36,361 nt of DNA. Source: Deltaproteobacteria bacterium (GTDB taxonomy: Bacteria > Desulfobacterota > WTBG01 > JAGOGO01). The notes below the pieces were generated by a model, which saw only the letters and a program-made list of their open reading frames with translations, was not told the origin of the DNA and ran no database searches. Each line of letters opens with the position of its first letter. Within the stretch, counting starts at the first letter, position 1. Where the stretch lies: the NCBI GenBank assembly GCA_017996625.1, contig JAGOGO010000014.1, forward strand, positions 1 to 36,361, in the 5' to 3' direction. Shown here in pieces: positions 25,344 through 34,024 of this stretch. A program made the position numbers and the translations under genes.

Positions 25344-27185
25344 TCAGACCAACCGGCCGGCTTCTTTCCGTGCTGCCCTTGGGTGTGTCTCTTTCCACGA
25401 TCTTAACCATTTCGGCAGTGCGTCACCGAACACGACAATGACGGCAAGCATCATCATCCCGGTAAGAAAAAGGTTGATGATTCCCTGAACGCGAGTAGCA
25501 TCGACAAAGAGTTGCGGATAGTAGATGGTGACAAAGTTCTTGAATCCGGCAATAAGCGTCGTAATTCCGACGAAACACATGGGAATGACGGTAATCCAGA
25601 TGTAACGCGCTTTGCCGGTATTAATAAGATAGGAGGTGCCGACGGCAAACGCCAGTGTTGCTAATAACTGGTTAGCGGTGCCAAACATTGGCCATATTGT
25701 GGCGACGCTGCCGGTATAAATGAAATATCCCCAGGCGCTGACGACAAACAGACTGGCAATGAGGTTGCCGGGCAGCCAGTCAGTTCGGGCAAAGGGCTTG
25801 ATTGCGCGGCCGACTCCTTCCTGGAGAAGAAAACGGGCAATGCGGGTGCCGGCATCGATGGTAGTGAGAATGAAGAGCGCTTCGAACATGATGGCAAAGT
25901 GATACCAGTAGGACATCAGATTGCTGAGACCGGGGATTGACGAAAATATCTGCGCCATACCGACTGCCAGGGAAACCGCGCCTCCGGTTCTGCCGACGAC
26001 GTTTTCTCCTACCTGTTCCGAAAGGCGGACCAGGTCACTTTCCATAAAGCCCATTCCCTGCAGGATTGGCAGCACCTGCTGGAATTTCTCTACCGGGACA
26101 TTGATTTGAAAATAGTCGAGTGGATGCAGGCTGCAGGCGGCTATCAATGCCAGAATACTGACAATGCCTTCGGCAAGCATGGAGCCCGCAGCAATAGCGC
26201 GGATGTGTGACTCCTGCATCAGCATTTTCGGTGTTGTTCCGGAGCTAACCAGGGAGTGGAAGCCGGAAATCGCGCCACAGGCAATCGTGATGAACATATA
26301 CGGATACAGCGTTCCGGGAATGATCGGGCCGCCGCCGTGAATAAAAACAGTAAACGCCGGCATCTTCATCGTGGGGGCAACAACGATGATACCGACTGCC
26401 AGCATGGCGACGACGCCGAGTTTCATGATCGAGCTCAGGTAGTCCCGGGGAGAAAGCAGAAGCCATACGGGAAGCACCGAGGCGGCAAACCCATACAGGG
26501 CGAGCAGAAGGGTAAGCGTATTCTTATCAAAGGTGAACCAGGAGGCAAAGGGAGATTCGGGAATATAGCGGCCATAGATGACCGCAAGGGTGAGAAGAAC
26601 AACGCCGATGAGCGTGGCCTCGCCGGTTTTGCCTTTGCGAAACTGAAACATCCAGATACCCATACCTATTGCAATGGGTATGGTGGCGGCAATGGTAAAG
26701 GTACCCCAGGCACTTTCCGCCAGGGCATTGATCACGACCAGTCCCAAGCCGGCAAGAGCAACGATGAGAATGAGGGTGACAGCGCAGGATGTTATGGTGC
26801 CGCTGACAGCGCTTATTTCTCGCTTGGCTATTTCAGCCAGTGACATGCCGTCGTGTCTCACCGATGCAGTGAGTATGACGAGATCGTGCACTGAGCCTGC
26901 CAGGACCGCTCCGACAAGCATCCACATAAGGCCGGGAAAGTAACCGAACTGTGCTGCAAGCACCGGACCGACCAGCGGGCCGGCACCGGCGATCGCGGCA
27001 AAGTGATGGCCGAATAGTACCCACTTGGTCATCGGGTAGTAATTCTGACCGTCGTACAGGCGATGAGCAGGTGTTGTTACTGAATCACTCAGCGTGAGGA
27101 CGCGGGCGGAAATGAAACTGTAGTAGAACCGGTACGCCAAACTGAAGAAAACCAACGCACCGATAATGATTGGCATTGCGTTCAT
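25344..27185 (-). CDS. cstA: CstA-family peptide/pyruvate transporter
   Basis: The product is 613 residues with about 16 membrane helices. Typical CstA features are visible near the N-terminus ([35 protein letters not shown]), in the middle ([18 protein letters not shown]) and late ([23 protein letters not shown]). The family imports peptides or pyruvate, and E. coli CstA is induced by carbon starvation. This protein is about 90 residues shorter than E. coli CstA, mainly at the C-terminus, as is common in anaerobes. Two close ATGs (27185, 27176) exist and neither has a strong ribosome site. It is a single-gene unit. Confidence 0.93.
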   Translation of the reverse strand: MNAMPIIIGALVFFSLAYRFYYSFISARVLTLSDSVTTPAHRLYDGQNYYPMTKWVLFGHHFAAIAGAGPLVGPVLAAQFGYFPGLMWMLVGAVLAGSVHDLVILTASVRHDGMSLAEIAKREISAVSGTITSCAVTLILIVALAGLGLVVINALAESAWGTFTIAATIPIAIGMGIWMFQFRKGKTGEATLIGVVLLTLAVIYGRYIPESPFASWFTFDKNTLTLLLALYGFAASVLPVWLLLSPRDYLSSIMKLGVVAMLAVGIIVVAPTMKMPAFTVFIHGGGPIIPGTLYPYMFITIACGAISGFHSLVSSGTTPKMLMQESHIRAIAAGSMLAEGIVSILALIAACSLHPLDYFQINVPVEKFQQVLPILQGMGFMESDLVRLSEQVGENVVGRTGGAVSLAVGMAQIFSSIPGLSNLMSYWYHFAIMFEALFILTTIDAGTRIARFLLQEGVGRAIKPFARTDWLPGNLIASLFVVSAWGYFIYTGSVATIWPMFGTANQLLATLAFAVGTSYLINTGKARYIWITVIPMCFVGITTLIAGFKNFVTIYYPQLFVDATRVQGIINLFLTGMMMLAVIVVFGDALPKWLRSWKETHPRAARKEAGRLV

Positions 27186-27245
27186 GAATGTGAGGAATTC
27201 AAGATTCCAGATTCAAAATTCTAAATTGATGTCATCGTAAAAAGG

Positions 27246-27317
27246 CCCGCCCTCGGCGGGGGATAATCACGCCAACGGCGTGACTGATGCGCAACCATCT
27301 GTCCCGCGCCACGCGGG
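27246..27317. repeat. three consecutive GC hairpins with 3-base loops
   Basis: CCCGCC-CTC-GGCGGG (27246-27260), TCACGCC-AAC-GGCGTGA (27267-27283) and CCCGCG-CCA-CGCGGG (27303-27317) follow one another upstream of cstA. The same design, a GC stem and 3-base loop, recurs in the 7667-7869 tandem repeat and at 29403-29417 (CCCGCG-AAG-CGCGGG). Confidence 0.7.
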
Positions 27318-27323
27318 ATTACT

Positions 27324-27360
27324 TCGTCATCCCTAAGTCGAATTCTTACGAGCCCGTCAA
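27324..27360 (+). repeat. dispersed ~37-bp intergenic repeat, copy 2
   Basis: Starts TCGTCATCCCTAAGTCGA and matches 1067-1103 in the same orientation at about 29 of 37 positions. Confidence 0.45.
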
Positions 27361-27431
27361 AATTGACTGCCCGTTCAACGCCGAGTGCTGATGGACATTA
27401 AGGGGCAGTGTTTTTGTTGTTCTCAGAAGTA

Positions 27432-27460
27432 CTGGGTGCCCGACTGCGGCGGGCATCCAG
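27432..27460 (-). terminator. possible hairpin terminator downstream of hmcA
   Basis: CTGGGTGCCCG pairs with CGGGCATCCAG (11 bp, one G-U pair) around a 7-base loop, 54 bases beyond the stop of the cytochrome gene. No immediate T-run follows on the minus strand, so it may equally be a dispersed repeat. The remainder of 27186-27513 has no gene. Confidence 0.4.
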
Positions 27461-27513
27461 TCGTTTGTCTTTGCATACCTCCCCAGAGTCTATCTGCGAC
27501 GAATCATCCGCTC

Positions 27514-29004
27514 TCAGTTTTCCTGTTTCGGCTGCTCCTTGGCTACTTTTTTCGGGTGGCATCCCGTGCATGACGTGGGCTGCACATTCATATTTCTATG
27601 ACATTCCAGACACTGACGATGGTAAGCGTAGAGAAGGCCTGGCTCTTTTTCGCCCGGTTTTTGGATGTTAAGGTGACAGGTGCTGCAGGGCGGCACCGGA
27701 CGCTTCGCTTCCAGCGGGCTGTGATGGTGGCATCCAGAGCACAGAGTCATCGCTTCCCGGTGAAAGTATCTGGCAAGCGGGCTGCTGTTCGAGATTCGAG
27801 TCAGGGTATTGATATGTCGACTGTGAGGAAAGCGTGCCGCTTCGTAAGCGTCGTTGCGGACCTTGACCTTGTCGATCTTCATTGTATAGGTGATTCCCTC
27901 CGGAAGCAGTTTGGAGCCGGGAGGGGAGGCGACCGTAGGTTCCGCAGTCTCACCCAGATGGCAGGCTCGGCAGGTATTCTGACTCATGGGATCGTTTAAA
28001 ATGGTGGCGTGACAACCGGCACATTCCGGCACCGCCTTACGTTCGTTATGACAGCCGAGACAGCTTCGCGCACTATCTGCCTTATGGAAAGCCGTGGCCA
28101 GGGTGACATTTCCACCATCAGGTGACCCCTCGATGGTGTGGCAGGCATCACAGGCATTCATGGTCTTATGGTGGCAGGTACGACAAGAGGTGGCAAACCC
28201 TTCATGCAGTTCGTGATTGAAAGGAACAGCCTTCATGGTCGCCTGATCCGTGGTAATGAAGGTGGCATCTGGCTGACCCACATCCGGTCGTTCGGCGTTC
28301 GCAATGTCGATAGCGGTCCAGTTTTTCTTTTCGGCATGACAGCTCCCACAGGATGCTGGCGCACCAGGGGATTCGAGATGGCAGCGCAGGCAAGAGATGT
28401 GAGCCGCGTCCCGATAGGGCATCGCTTCGCCTTCGTCCTTCTTGCCGTGGCAGTCGCGGCATGAGACCATATCTCCGGTATGGTGACAGGCCGAACAGTC
28501 TCCCTGACTGATCGAGACATGGTTAGCGTGAGAGTAATAATCAAACCCAGCATCCGGCCACGCTGCCGCTGGGACCTTGGCCCCTTTGATGTGGCATTCA
28601 GCGCAGGCAAGCGGCAGTTTCTCGGATCCGATAGCGCTGATACTGCGATGGCAGGTCTGACAGGCATTGTGATATGCCTGCTCATAGTCACTCTTGGAAT
28701 CGCCTTTGAGTCCGGGTGGAAATCGGTACGATACCGTTTCTGAATCACTCTTTGGGTGGCATGTCGTACAACCTTTAATTCTATACTTGTCCTTTAGTAC
28801 GGTGACGTGCTGTTCGTGATGAAAGGGCACCGGTGGCTTTTGCGTGTTCGCAAATCGATCGGCCAAGGAGAGAACCAGAGTTGGTTCAGTCTGAAGAGAA
28901 CTTTCGCCTGTTGTCGAGGCAGGAGCAGTACCTGCTTCGATCGATAGAAAGAAGATTATTCCTGCTAGCGAAGCCAGCATCGTTATACAACATCGCTTGT
29001 TCAT
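27514..29004 (-). CDS. hmcA: HmcA-type 16-haem cytochrome c
   Basis: The product is 496 residues with a signal peptide (MNKRCCITMLASLAGIIFFLSIEAG). It has exactly sixteen CXXCH haem sites in order: CTTCH, CQTCH, CAECH, CSACH, CRDCH, CLRCH, CGSCH, CRTCH, CDACH, CLGCH, CAGCH, CRACH, CSGCH, CSTCH, CLECH, CTGCH. Number, length and layout match the high-molecular-weight cytochrome HmcA of sulfate-reducing bacteria, which carries electrons in the periplasm to a membrane Hmc complex. No hmcB-F genes follow in this window; cstA is next on the same strand after a gap, so the cytochrome is an orphan here. Strong ribosome site CAGGAGAG at the ATG (29004). Promoter at 29229-29257. Confidence 0.93.
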   Translation of the reverse strand: MNKRCCITMLASLAGIIFFLSIEAGTAPASTTGESSLQTEPTLVLSLADRFANTQKPPVPFHHEQHVTVLKDKYRIKGCTTCHPKSDSETVSYRFPPGLKGDSKSDYEQAYHNACQTCHRSISAIGSEKLPLACAECHIKGAKVPAAAWPDAGFDYYSHANHVSISQGDCSACHHTGDMVSCRDCHGKKDEGEAMPYRDAAHISCLRCHLESPGAPASCGSCHAEKKNWTAIDIANAERPDVGQPDATFITTDQATMKAVPFNHELHEGFATSCRTCHHKTMNACDACHTIEGSPDGGNVTLATAFHKADSARSCLGCHNERKAVPECAGCHATILNDPMSQNTCRACHLGETAEPTVASPPGSKLLPEGITYTMKIDKVKVRNDAYEAARFPHSRHINTLTRISNSSPLARYFHREAMTLCSGCHHHSPLEAKRPVPPCSTCHLNIQKPGEKEPGLLYAYHRQCLECHRNMNVQPTSCTGCHPKKVAKEQPKQEN

Positions 29005-29228
29005 TATCTCTCCTGTATTCTCGTTTCTGGTTTCGTATTCTGCTTCTTGTTGCCGGACCCTATCGAGAAACACGGAAGAAGTGGTGAAACGTTCATGCCC
29101 GGATCCCTGGCAGATGCGAAGAACGCTCTTACCAGAAGGTTGCGACGATGTGCACCACCGACTTTACTCCGTTATAAGAAACTGAAATTAAAAGAAAAGC
29201 GGATGAAACACCCACATGTTTCCACCAG

Positions 29229-29257
29229 ATACTAGCGGGCTAAATAATCTTTGTCAA
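29229..29257 (-). promoter_or_regulatory. sigma70-type promoter for hmcA
   Basis: On the minus strand TTGACA (29257-29252), a 17-base spacer and TAGTAT (29234-29229) lie about 225 bases before the ATG, leaving a long leader without a clear structure. This is the only notable signal in 29005-29402. Confidence 0.55.
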
Positions 29258-29402
29258 TAGCTTTCAACGGGAACACTGCAGAAAGACGGGAATAATGAAA
29301 TAATGAATCTTCCCTCCCGATGTAATTCGTTAAAAACGATCCCGTTATTTCAGTACTCCAATTCCCCACAGAGACCATCCTTGCACTCCTCAGTCGGTGA
29401 AT

Positions 29403-29417
29403 CCCGCGAAGCGCGGG
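29403..29417. repeat. GC hairpin with 3-base loop
   Basis: CCCGCG-AAG-CGCGGG is a member of the hairpin type seen at 7667-7869 and 27303-27317. It lies just beyond the broken cytochrome gene. Confidence 0.55.
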
Positions 29418-29488
29418 ATCAACGGTGAACGGTTAACGCTTTCCGCTTCTGGGCGGTCTCCTGGGCGAGGCTGTCTTCCTCAGAGCTG

Positions 29489-30191
29489 TCATGTGCCCAT
29501 GCCGGTGATGCTTGAAGGACCGGCGGTGCGGCCGGCCCGGGATTTTTCTAGATGGCAATTTACGCACTTCGTATGGCTGGCAGTGCGGAACGAAGGACGC
29601 TTTTCTTCGGGAACGTCTCGGTGACAGGAACGGCACGATTCCTCGGCCCCCTTCTGATACACCAGCTTCTGCTGAGTTTGATCGTAGACATGGTGGCAGG
29701 TTTCGCACTTTTTCTCAGCAGCATGTTCGTGTTGGGCGTGCAGATAGTAATCGTACCAGGCGGGCTTCAGCCAGGATGAGATGGCAGCAGGCCGGAGACA
29801 TTCGCGCAGGTTACGGGCGGCTTACGATTGCCGGCACGGGATGGGTCACGATGGCAGCCGATACACTGGCTGTGGTATGCTTGACGAAAGCCATCGGGCG
29901 ATTGTTCCTGAACAGCGGGTGGAAAGGCGTATGGAGTCATTCTCCGGTCGTTGACCGGATGACAGGGGGTGCAACCCTTTTCTGTAAAAAAATCGGCGTG
30001 CATCTGGTGCTTGAATTGTACGGGGGGCGCTTCAGGCCGTCAAACCGTTCGTGAAGAGAGATCGTCAGCGGCAGCTCTTGAGGATCTGTATTTTGAAGAT
30101 GCTGATCTGCGGACAGAACTGCCGTGTCGCTGAGAACAAACATCAGAATGAGTAAAATTGTGTGTACAACAATGCGGAGGTTATTGCTCAT
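29489..30191 (-). pseudogene. frameshifted paralogue of the HmcA N-terminal module
   Basis: A start and hydrophobic signal at 30191 (MSNNLRIVVHTILLILMFVLS) lead into ISLHERFDGLKRPP, parallel to LSLADRFANTQKPP of HmcA. The frame then changes at the six-G run 30022-30027 to VQFKHQMHADFFTEKGCTPCH, and again near 29801-29805 to the frame ending at 29489. Each step is repaired by one added base. The repaired product of about 230 residues would have haem sites CTPCH, CIGCH, CETCH, CRSCH and CVNCH plus a degenerate CAECL where HmcA has CAECH. It follows HmcA haem sites 1-6 and then stops, so it is either a short c3-like cytochrome or a truncated copy. The lesions could be real or sequencing errors. 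The lost haem His is independent of the frameshifts. Confidence 0.75.
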
Positions 30192-30632
30192 GATTTCTTG
30201 ACTTCTGGTTGTAATCCATGATGAGATGCCTGTTCATGTCATCTCAGCCTGAGCGCATGATCCGTCTCCAGAGCACCTGCTTTTAGAAGGGGAAGTGCTT
30301 TGGTAAACGCATGGTATTGTATCCTAAAGCACAAAAAAATCTTCGGATATACCCGGTCGAGTACTGAAAAGATGCCGACGAACGGAAATGCCGGCGAGAT
30401 CCGCGGCTGCCACGAGCATGGATGCATGAGAGCAGTCTGATCGGCTGGTGCTTATTTGACTGCGCTGATATCAAGAATATCCTTGACAATTTTATGCCAG
30501 GAGATACAATGTAAAATTCCTGCAGCTTTTTATTCCTGCGATATTTTTGAATTTTCTGCGTAATAACGACTCAAGCTTGTAAAGCTCACTGCTTTTCTCA
30601 TTGACACGTATCAACAGCAAGGAGGTTACTGT
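30192..30632. other. 441-base intergenic region with promoter
   Basis: Apart from the promoter at 30483-30510 and the ribosome site of the thiolase gene, nothing was recognised. Short minus-strand frames are unsupported. Confidence 0.5.
30483..30510 (+). promoter_or_regulatory. sigma70 promoter for the thiolase operon
   Basis: TTGACA (30483-30488), a 16-base spacer and TACAAT (30505-30510) give a near-consensus promoter about 120 bases before the thiolase start. Confidence 0.7.
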
Positions 30633-31925
30633 ATGAAAGAAGTTGTGATTGTTGGTGGTGTTCGCACCGCGATCGGGCAGTTTGGCGGATCGTTAAAAGA
30701 CGTTCCCGTTGTCCAGTTAGGAACCCTGGTCATCAAGGATGCCCTGAAAAGATCAGGTCTGCGTCCGGTCCCCTCGGCAGCGCTTCTGGATATGCAACCG
30801 GAAAAACTGAAGGGACGAGGCATGATCGATCTGGAGAAGAAAGCCTATGATTACGATGACTCTCTTATTCCGGTGCAGGTTGATGAAGTGATTATGGGAA
30901 ATGTTCTGCAGGCAATGCAGGGCCAGAACACTGCCCGTCAGGCAATGCTCAAGGCTGGCGTTTCCAAGGAGGCGAGTGCGTTTACGATTAATAAAGTGTG
31001 TGCCTCAGGATTGAAGGCGATTACCATCGGCGCTGCGTACATCGCAGCTGGTCAATGTGACGTCATCGTAGCCGGCGGCATGGAAAACATGAGTCAGACT
31101 CCGTATGCCCTGCCTAAGGCCCGCTGGGGATACCGCATGGATGTAACGGGTTACGGTCAAGTGACGGATATGATGGTTGTAGACGGTGTTTACGAAATCA
31201 TGTACGGCTACCACATGGGTGTGACCGCTGAGAATATTGCTGAACTCTATGGCATCTCCCGCCAGGAACAGGATGAACTCGGTGTTCTGAGTCATCAGCG
31301 AGCCAGAGCCGCTATCGCTAACGGTATCTTCAAACAGGAGATCGTGCCCTACGTGATGCCGCAGAAGAAGGGCGATCCGGTTGTGTTCGATACCGATGAA
31401 CGGCCGATGGATACCAACATGGATAAAATGGCCAAGCTCGCTACGGTGTTCAAGAAAGACGGCACTGTCACTGCCGGGAATGCTTCGGGCATCAACGATG
31501 CAGCTGCAGCGGTGGTGATGATGAGCATGGAGAAGGCCCGGGAGTTGGGATTGAAGCCGATCGTGAAAGTGCGCTCGTTTGCTTCCGGTGCTATTGATCC
31601 GGCGTACATGGGTGTCGGCCCGGTTCCGGCGGTAAAAAAGGCGCTCAAGCTTGCCGGTGTTACCATGAACGATATCGACGTCATCGAACTCAACGAAGCA
31701 TTTGCCTCCCAGGCAATCGCCTGTATGAGGGAAATGAATGTGGGTACTGATAAAGTCAATCCGTACGGAAGCGGAATTTCTCTGGGACATCCGATCGGCT
31801 GTACCGGAGCCCGGGTGACGGTTACCCTGATGAATGAAATGCAGCGCAAAGGCTACAACCTTGGCATGGCCACCATGTGCATCGGTGGCGGGCAGGGTAT
31901 GGCTGCAATTTACGAGCGCGTGTAA
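30633..31925 (+). CDS. acetyl-CoA acetyltransferase (thiolase) with N-terminal insertion
   Basis: The product is 430 residues. It condenses two acetyl-CoA to acetoacetyl-CoA or performs the reverse cleavage. Catalytic residues are present: nucleophile Cys123 in NKVCASGLKA, the NEAFA motif, His386 in SLGHPIGCTGAR and Cys416 in MCIGGGQG. The usual length is about 393. The extra residues lie between about 48 and 83 (PSAALLDMQPEKLKGRG and IDLEKKAYDYDDSL), before DEVIMGNVLQ, so the nucleophile sits about 34 residues later than usual. AAGGAGG lies before the ATG. It is followed by 3-hydroxybutyryl-CoA dehydrogenase, consistent with a butyrate/beta-oxidation-type C4 pathway. Confidence 0.94.
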   Translation: MKEVVIVGGVRTAIGQFGGSLKDVPVVQLGTLVIKDALKRSGLRPVPSAALLDMQPEKLKGRGMIDLEKKAYDYDDSLIPVQVDEVIMGNVLQAMQGQNTARQAMLKAGVSKEASAFTINKVCASGLKAITIGAAYIAAGQCDVIVAGGMENMSQTPYALPKARWGYRMDVTGYGQVTDMMVVDGVYEIMYGYHMGVTAENIAELYGISRQEQDELGVLSHQRARAAIANGIFKQEIVPYVMPQKKGDPVVFDTDERPMDTNMDKMAKLATVFKKDGTVTAGNASGINDAAAAVVMMSMEKARELGLKPIVKVRSFASGAIDPAYMGVGPVPAVKKALKLAGVTMNDIDVIELNEAFASQAIACMREMNVGTDKVNPYGSGISLGHPIGCTGARVTVTLMNEMQRKGYNLGMATMCIGGGQGMAAIYERV

Positions 31926-31942
31926 GAAACGTTAACCGTTAT

Positions 31943-31999
31943 CCGTTGACCGTTCACCGACGGGATTAAACATGTCGGACAACGGTGAACGGACAACGG
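31943..31999. repeat. 17-bp inverted repeat between thiolase and dehydrogenase genes
   Basis: CCGTTGACCGTTCACCG (31943-31959) is complementary to CGGTGAACGGACAACGG (31983-31999) with one mismatch, separated by 23 bases. The words GTTAACCGTTATCCGTT and AACGGTGAACGG recur here and at 29421-29438. No T-run follows, so mRNA processing or stabilisation is more likely than termination. Confidence 0.7.
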
Positions 32000-32022
32000 C
32001 GAACACTACAATGGAGGAAACC

Positions 32023-32877
32023 ATGGATATCAAAACAATCGCCGTGATCGGTGCCGGACAGATGGGCAACGGTATCGCCCTCGTGGCTGCCCAAGCCGGC
32101 TATTCCGTGATTATGAACGACATTAAAGATGAATTTGTTCAGCGCGGGATGAGCACGATTACCAAAAATTTAAGCAAGAAAGTCGAAAAAGGCAAGATGA
32201 CCGCTGACGAGCAGAATCAGATCGTCGGCAGGATCAAGGGCTCGGTGTCGATTGACGATGCCAAGGATGCCGATTTCGTCGTCGAGGCTGCAGTTGAACG
32301 AGAGGATCTGAAAAAAGAGCTGTTCAGGAACCTCGATGCAGTATGTCGGCCCGAGGTCATTCTCGCTACCAACACGTCCTCAATTTCCATTTCCCGGATC
32401 GGGGGAGTGACCAAGCGTGCGGATAAGGTCATTGGCATGCATTTCATGAATCCAGTGCCGGTCATGCAGCTCGTGGAGATTATTCGAGGCATTGCTACAT
32501 CCGAGGAAACCTTTAAGACGACCGTGGCACTGGCAGAGAAAATGGGGAAGACTGTTGGCGAGGCTAAAGATTTTCCAGCTTTTATCGCCAACCGGATTCT
32601 CATCCCCTTCCTCAATGAAGCGATTTACACGCTCTATGAAGGGGTCGGGACAGTAGAGACTATCGATAAAGTAGCCAAGCTGTCGTTTAACCATCCCATG
32701 GGCCCGTTCGAACTGGCTGATTTTATCGGTCTGGATACCGTGCTGGCGATCATGGAAGTGCTGTATAACGGCTTTGGTGATCCGAAGTACCGGCCCTGTC
32801 CGCTGCTGCGCCAGTATGTGGATGCTGGATTTTTGGGTAGGAAGAGCGGCAAGGGGTTTTATGATTACAGCAAATAA
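32023..32877 (+). CDS. 3-hydroxybutyryl-CoA dehydrogenase
   Basis: The product is 284 residues, the normal family length. The N-terminal Rossmann domain binds NAD ([20 protein letters not shown]), followed by [14 protein letters not shown], the motif NTSSISI, and the catalytic His in [15 protein letters not shown]. The C-terminal helical domain includes [12 protein letters not shown] and [16 protein letters not shown]. It reduces acetoacetyl-CoA to 3-hydroxybutyryl-CoA, or the reverse. The start at 32023 was chosen for TGGAGGAAACC upstream. The longer frame from 31972 would run through the inverted repeat. An intrinsic terminator follows 12 bases after the stop. Confidence 0.95.
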   Translation: MDIKTIAVIGAGQMGNGIALVAAQAGYSVIMNDIKDEFVQRGMSTITKNLSKKVEKGKMTADEQNQIVGRIKGSVSIDDAKDADFVVEAAVEREDLKKELFRNLDAVCRPEVILATNTSSISISRIGGVTKRADKVIGMHFMNPVPVMQLVEIIRGIATSEETFKTTVALAEKMGKTVGEAKDFPAFIANRILIPFLNEAIYTLYEGVGTVETIDKVAKLSFNHPMGPFELADFIGLDTVLAIMEVLYNGFGDPKYRPCPLLRQYVDAGFLGRKSGKGFYDYSK

Positions 32878-32888
32878 CTGACATGAGC

Positions 32889-32925
32889 AGGGGCGGTTCT
32901 GTCCAGAGGAATCGCCCCTTTTTTC
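32889..32925 (+). terminator. intrinsic terminator between dehydrogenase and crotonase genes
   Basis: AGGGGCGGTTC (32889-32899) pairs with GAATCGCCCCT (32909-32919), 11 bp with one G-U, followed by a run of T (32919-32924). It is a textbook hairpin plus T-tract on the + strand. Confidence 0.88.
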
Positions 32926-32984
32926 GCAGGCTGGGTCGAAGGGCAGGCTGCAGTCAGACTCAGCCTCCAAGGCAAGGAGGAACA

Positions 32985-33764
32985 ATGGACTACAAGAATC
33001 TGTTGGTAGAGATTCAGGAGGGGATGGCGATACTGAAGGTGAACCGCCCGGCTGCAATGAATGCACTCAACCAGGAAACCCTTCAGGAGCTTATTGCTGC
33101 CTTCCAGACCTTGGATTGCAACGATGATGTGCGGATCGTTGTCCTGACCGGGGAAGGCAAAGCATTCGTTGCCGGCGCTGATATCAAGGCAATGATTCCA
33201 TTATCCGCTGCTGAGGCTCGCCGGTTTTCCGAGACCGGTCACCTGTTGTTTGGCGCTATGGCAAAATTCGAGAAGCCGATCATCGCCGCAGTCAATGGGT
33301 TTGCCCTGGGCGGCGGCGTTGAGCTGGCTATGGCTTGTGATTTTGTCATCGCCTCAGAAAAAGCTCAGTTCGGACAGCCGGAAATCAACCTGGGAATCAT
33401 TCCTGGATTTGGTGGAACGCAGCGGCTGCCTCGCCTAATCGGTATGGCCCGGGCCAAGGAGCTGATTTTTACCGGGGACATGATCGGCAGCCAGGAAGCC
33501 AAGGAGCTGGGTCTTGTGAATAAGGTGTTCCCGGCGGAGACGCTGCTTGAAGAAGTGAAGAAGATCGCCGCCAAGATCGCCAGCAAAGGAGCGCTCTCGG
33601 TACGGCTGGCAAAGGCAGCCATCAATGCCGGTATCAATGTTGATCTGAATACCGGATCGGAATTCGAGCGCAATGCTTTCGCACTCTGTTTTTCTCATGA
33701 AGATCAGAAAGAGGGCATGAGTGCCTTTCTGGAAAAGCGCAAGCCGGCTTTTACCAGCAAGTGA
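32985..33764 (+). CDS. enoyl-CoA hydratase (crotonase family)
   Basis: The product is 259 residues, standard for the family. Oxyanion-hole and catalytic segments are present: AFVAGADIKAM, FALGGGVELAMACD with the first catalytic Glu, and FGQPEINLGIIPGFGGTQRL with the second Glu. Having both Glu supports true hydratase activity (crotonyl-CoA to 3-hydroxybutyryl-CoA or reverse). The start at 32985 has AAGGAGGAAC upstream. The frame open to 32883 overlaps the terminator and is rejected. Because of that terminator, expression must come from read-through or an own promoter, which was not found. No butyryl-CoA dehydrogenase or ETF gene is next to it. Confidence 0.94.
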   Translation: MDYKNLLVEIQEGMAILKVNRPAAMNALNQETLQELIAAFQTLDCNDDVRIVVLTGEGKAFVAGADIKAMIPLSAAEARRFSETGHLLFGAMAKFEKPIIAAVNGFALGGGVELAMACDFVIASEKAQFGQPEINLGIIPGFGGTQRLPRLIGMARAKELIFTGDMIGSQEAKELGLVNKVFPAETLLEEVKKIAAKIASKGALSVRLAKAAINAGINVDLNTGSEFERNAFALCFSHEDQKEGMSAFLEKRKPAFTSK

Positions 33765-33766
33765 CC

Positions 33767-33808
33767 GTAAGGAGTAAGGAGTAAGGAGTAAGGAGTAAGG
33801 AGTAAGGA
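33767..33808. repeat. six tandem copies of GTAAGGA
   Basis: The 7-base unit GTAAGGA is repeated six times without change directly after the crotonase stop codon. The unit contains a ribosome-site-like AAGGAG but no start codon follows. It is a likely variable-number simple repeat. Confidence 0.9.
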
Positions 33809-33955
33809 GATCCTTCCCTGGTGCCCACCCATGCTTTCGCGCTGAGGGACTGAGATTCTTCCCTGCGTCCCTGCGCGAGCTCACGGGCTGGCAGTGAGAG
33901 CGTATACTTTTTCTTTTCACTCTCAATTCCTCACTCTATACTGTACATTATACTC

Positions 33956-33984
33956 TTGAGAATTCTGATTTCTTTCAGTATAGT
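33956..33984 (+). promoter_or_regulatory. sigma70-type promoter for ftsB
   Basis: TTGAGA (33956-33961), a 17-base spacer and TATAGT (33979-33984) lie about 40 bases before the ftsB start at 34025. Confidence 0.65.
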
Positions 33985-34024
33985 GTGAGAAAAGCATCAA
34001 AACAACTCTCACAAGGCTGTATGT

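Noticed and set aside
26256..26843. 195-codon + frame opposite cstA
   Set aside because: Low-complexity hydrophilic shadow of a membrane protein gene on the other strand.
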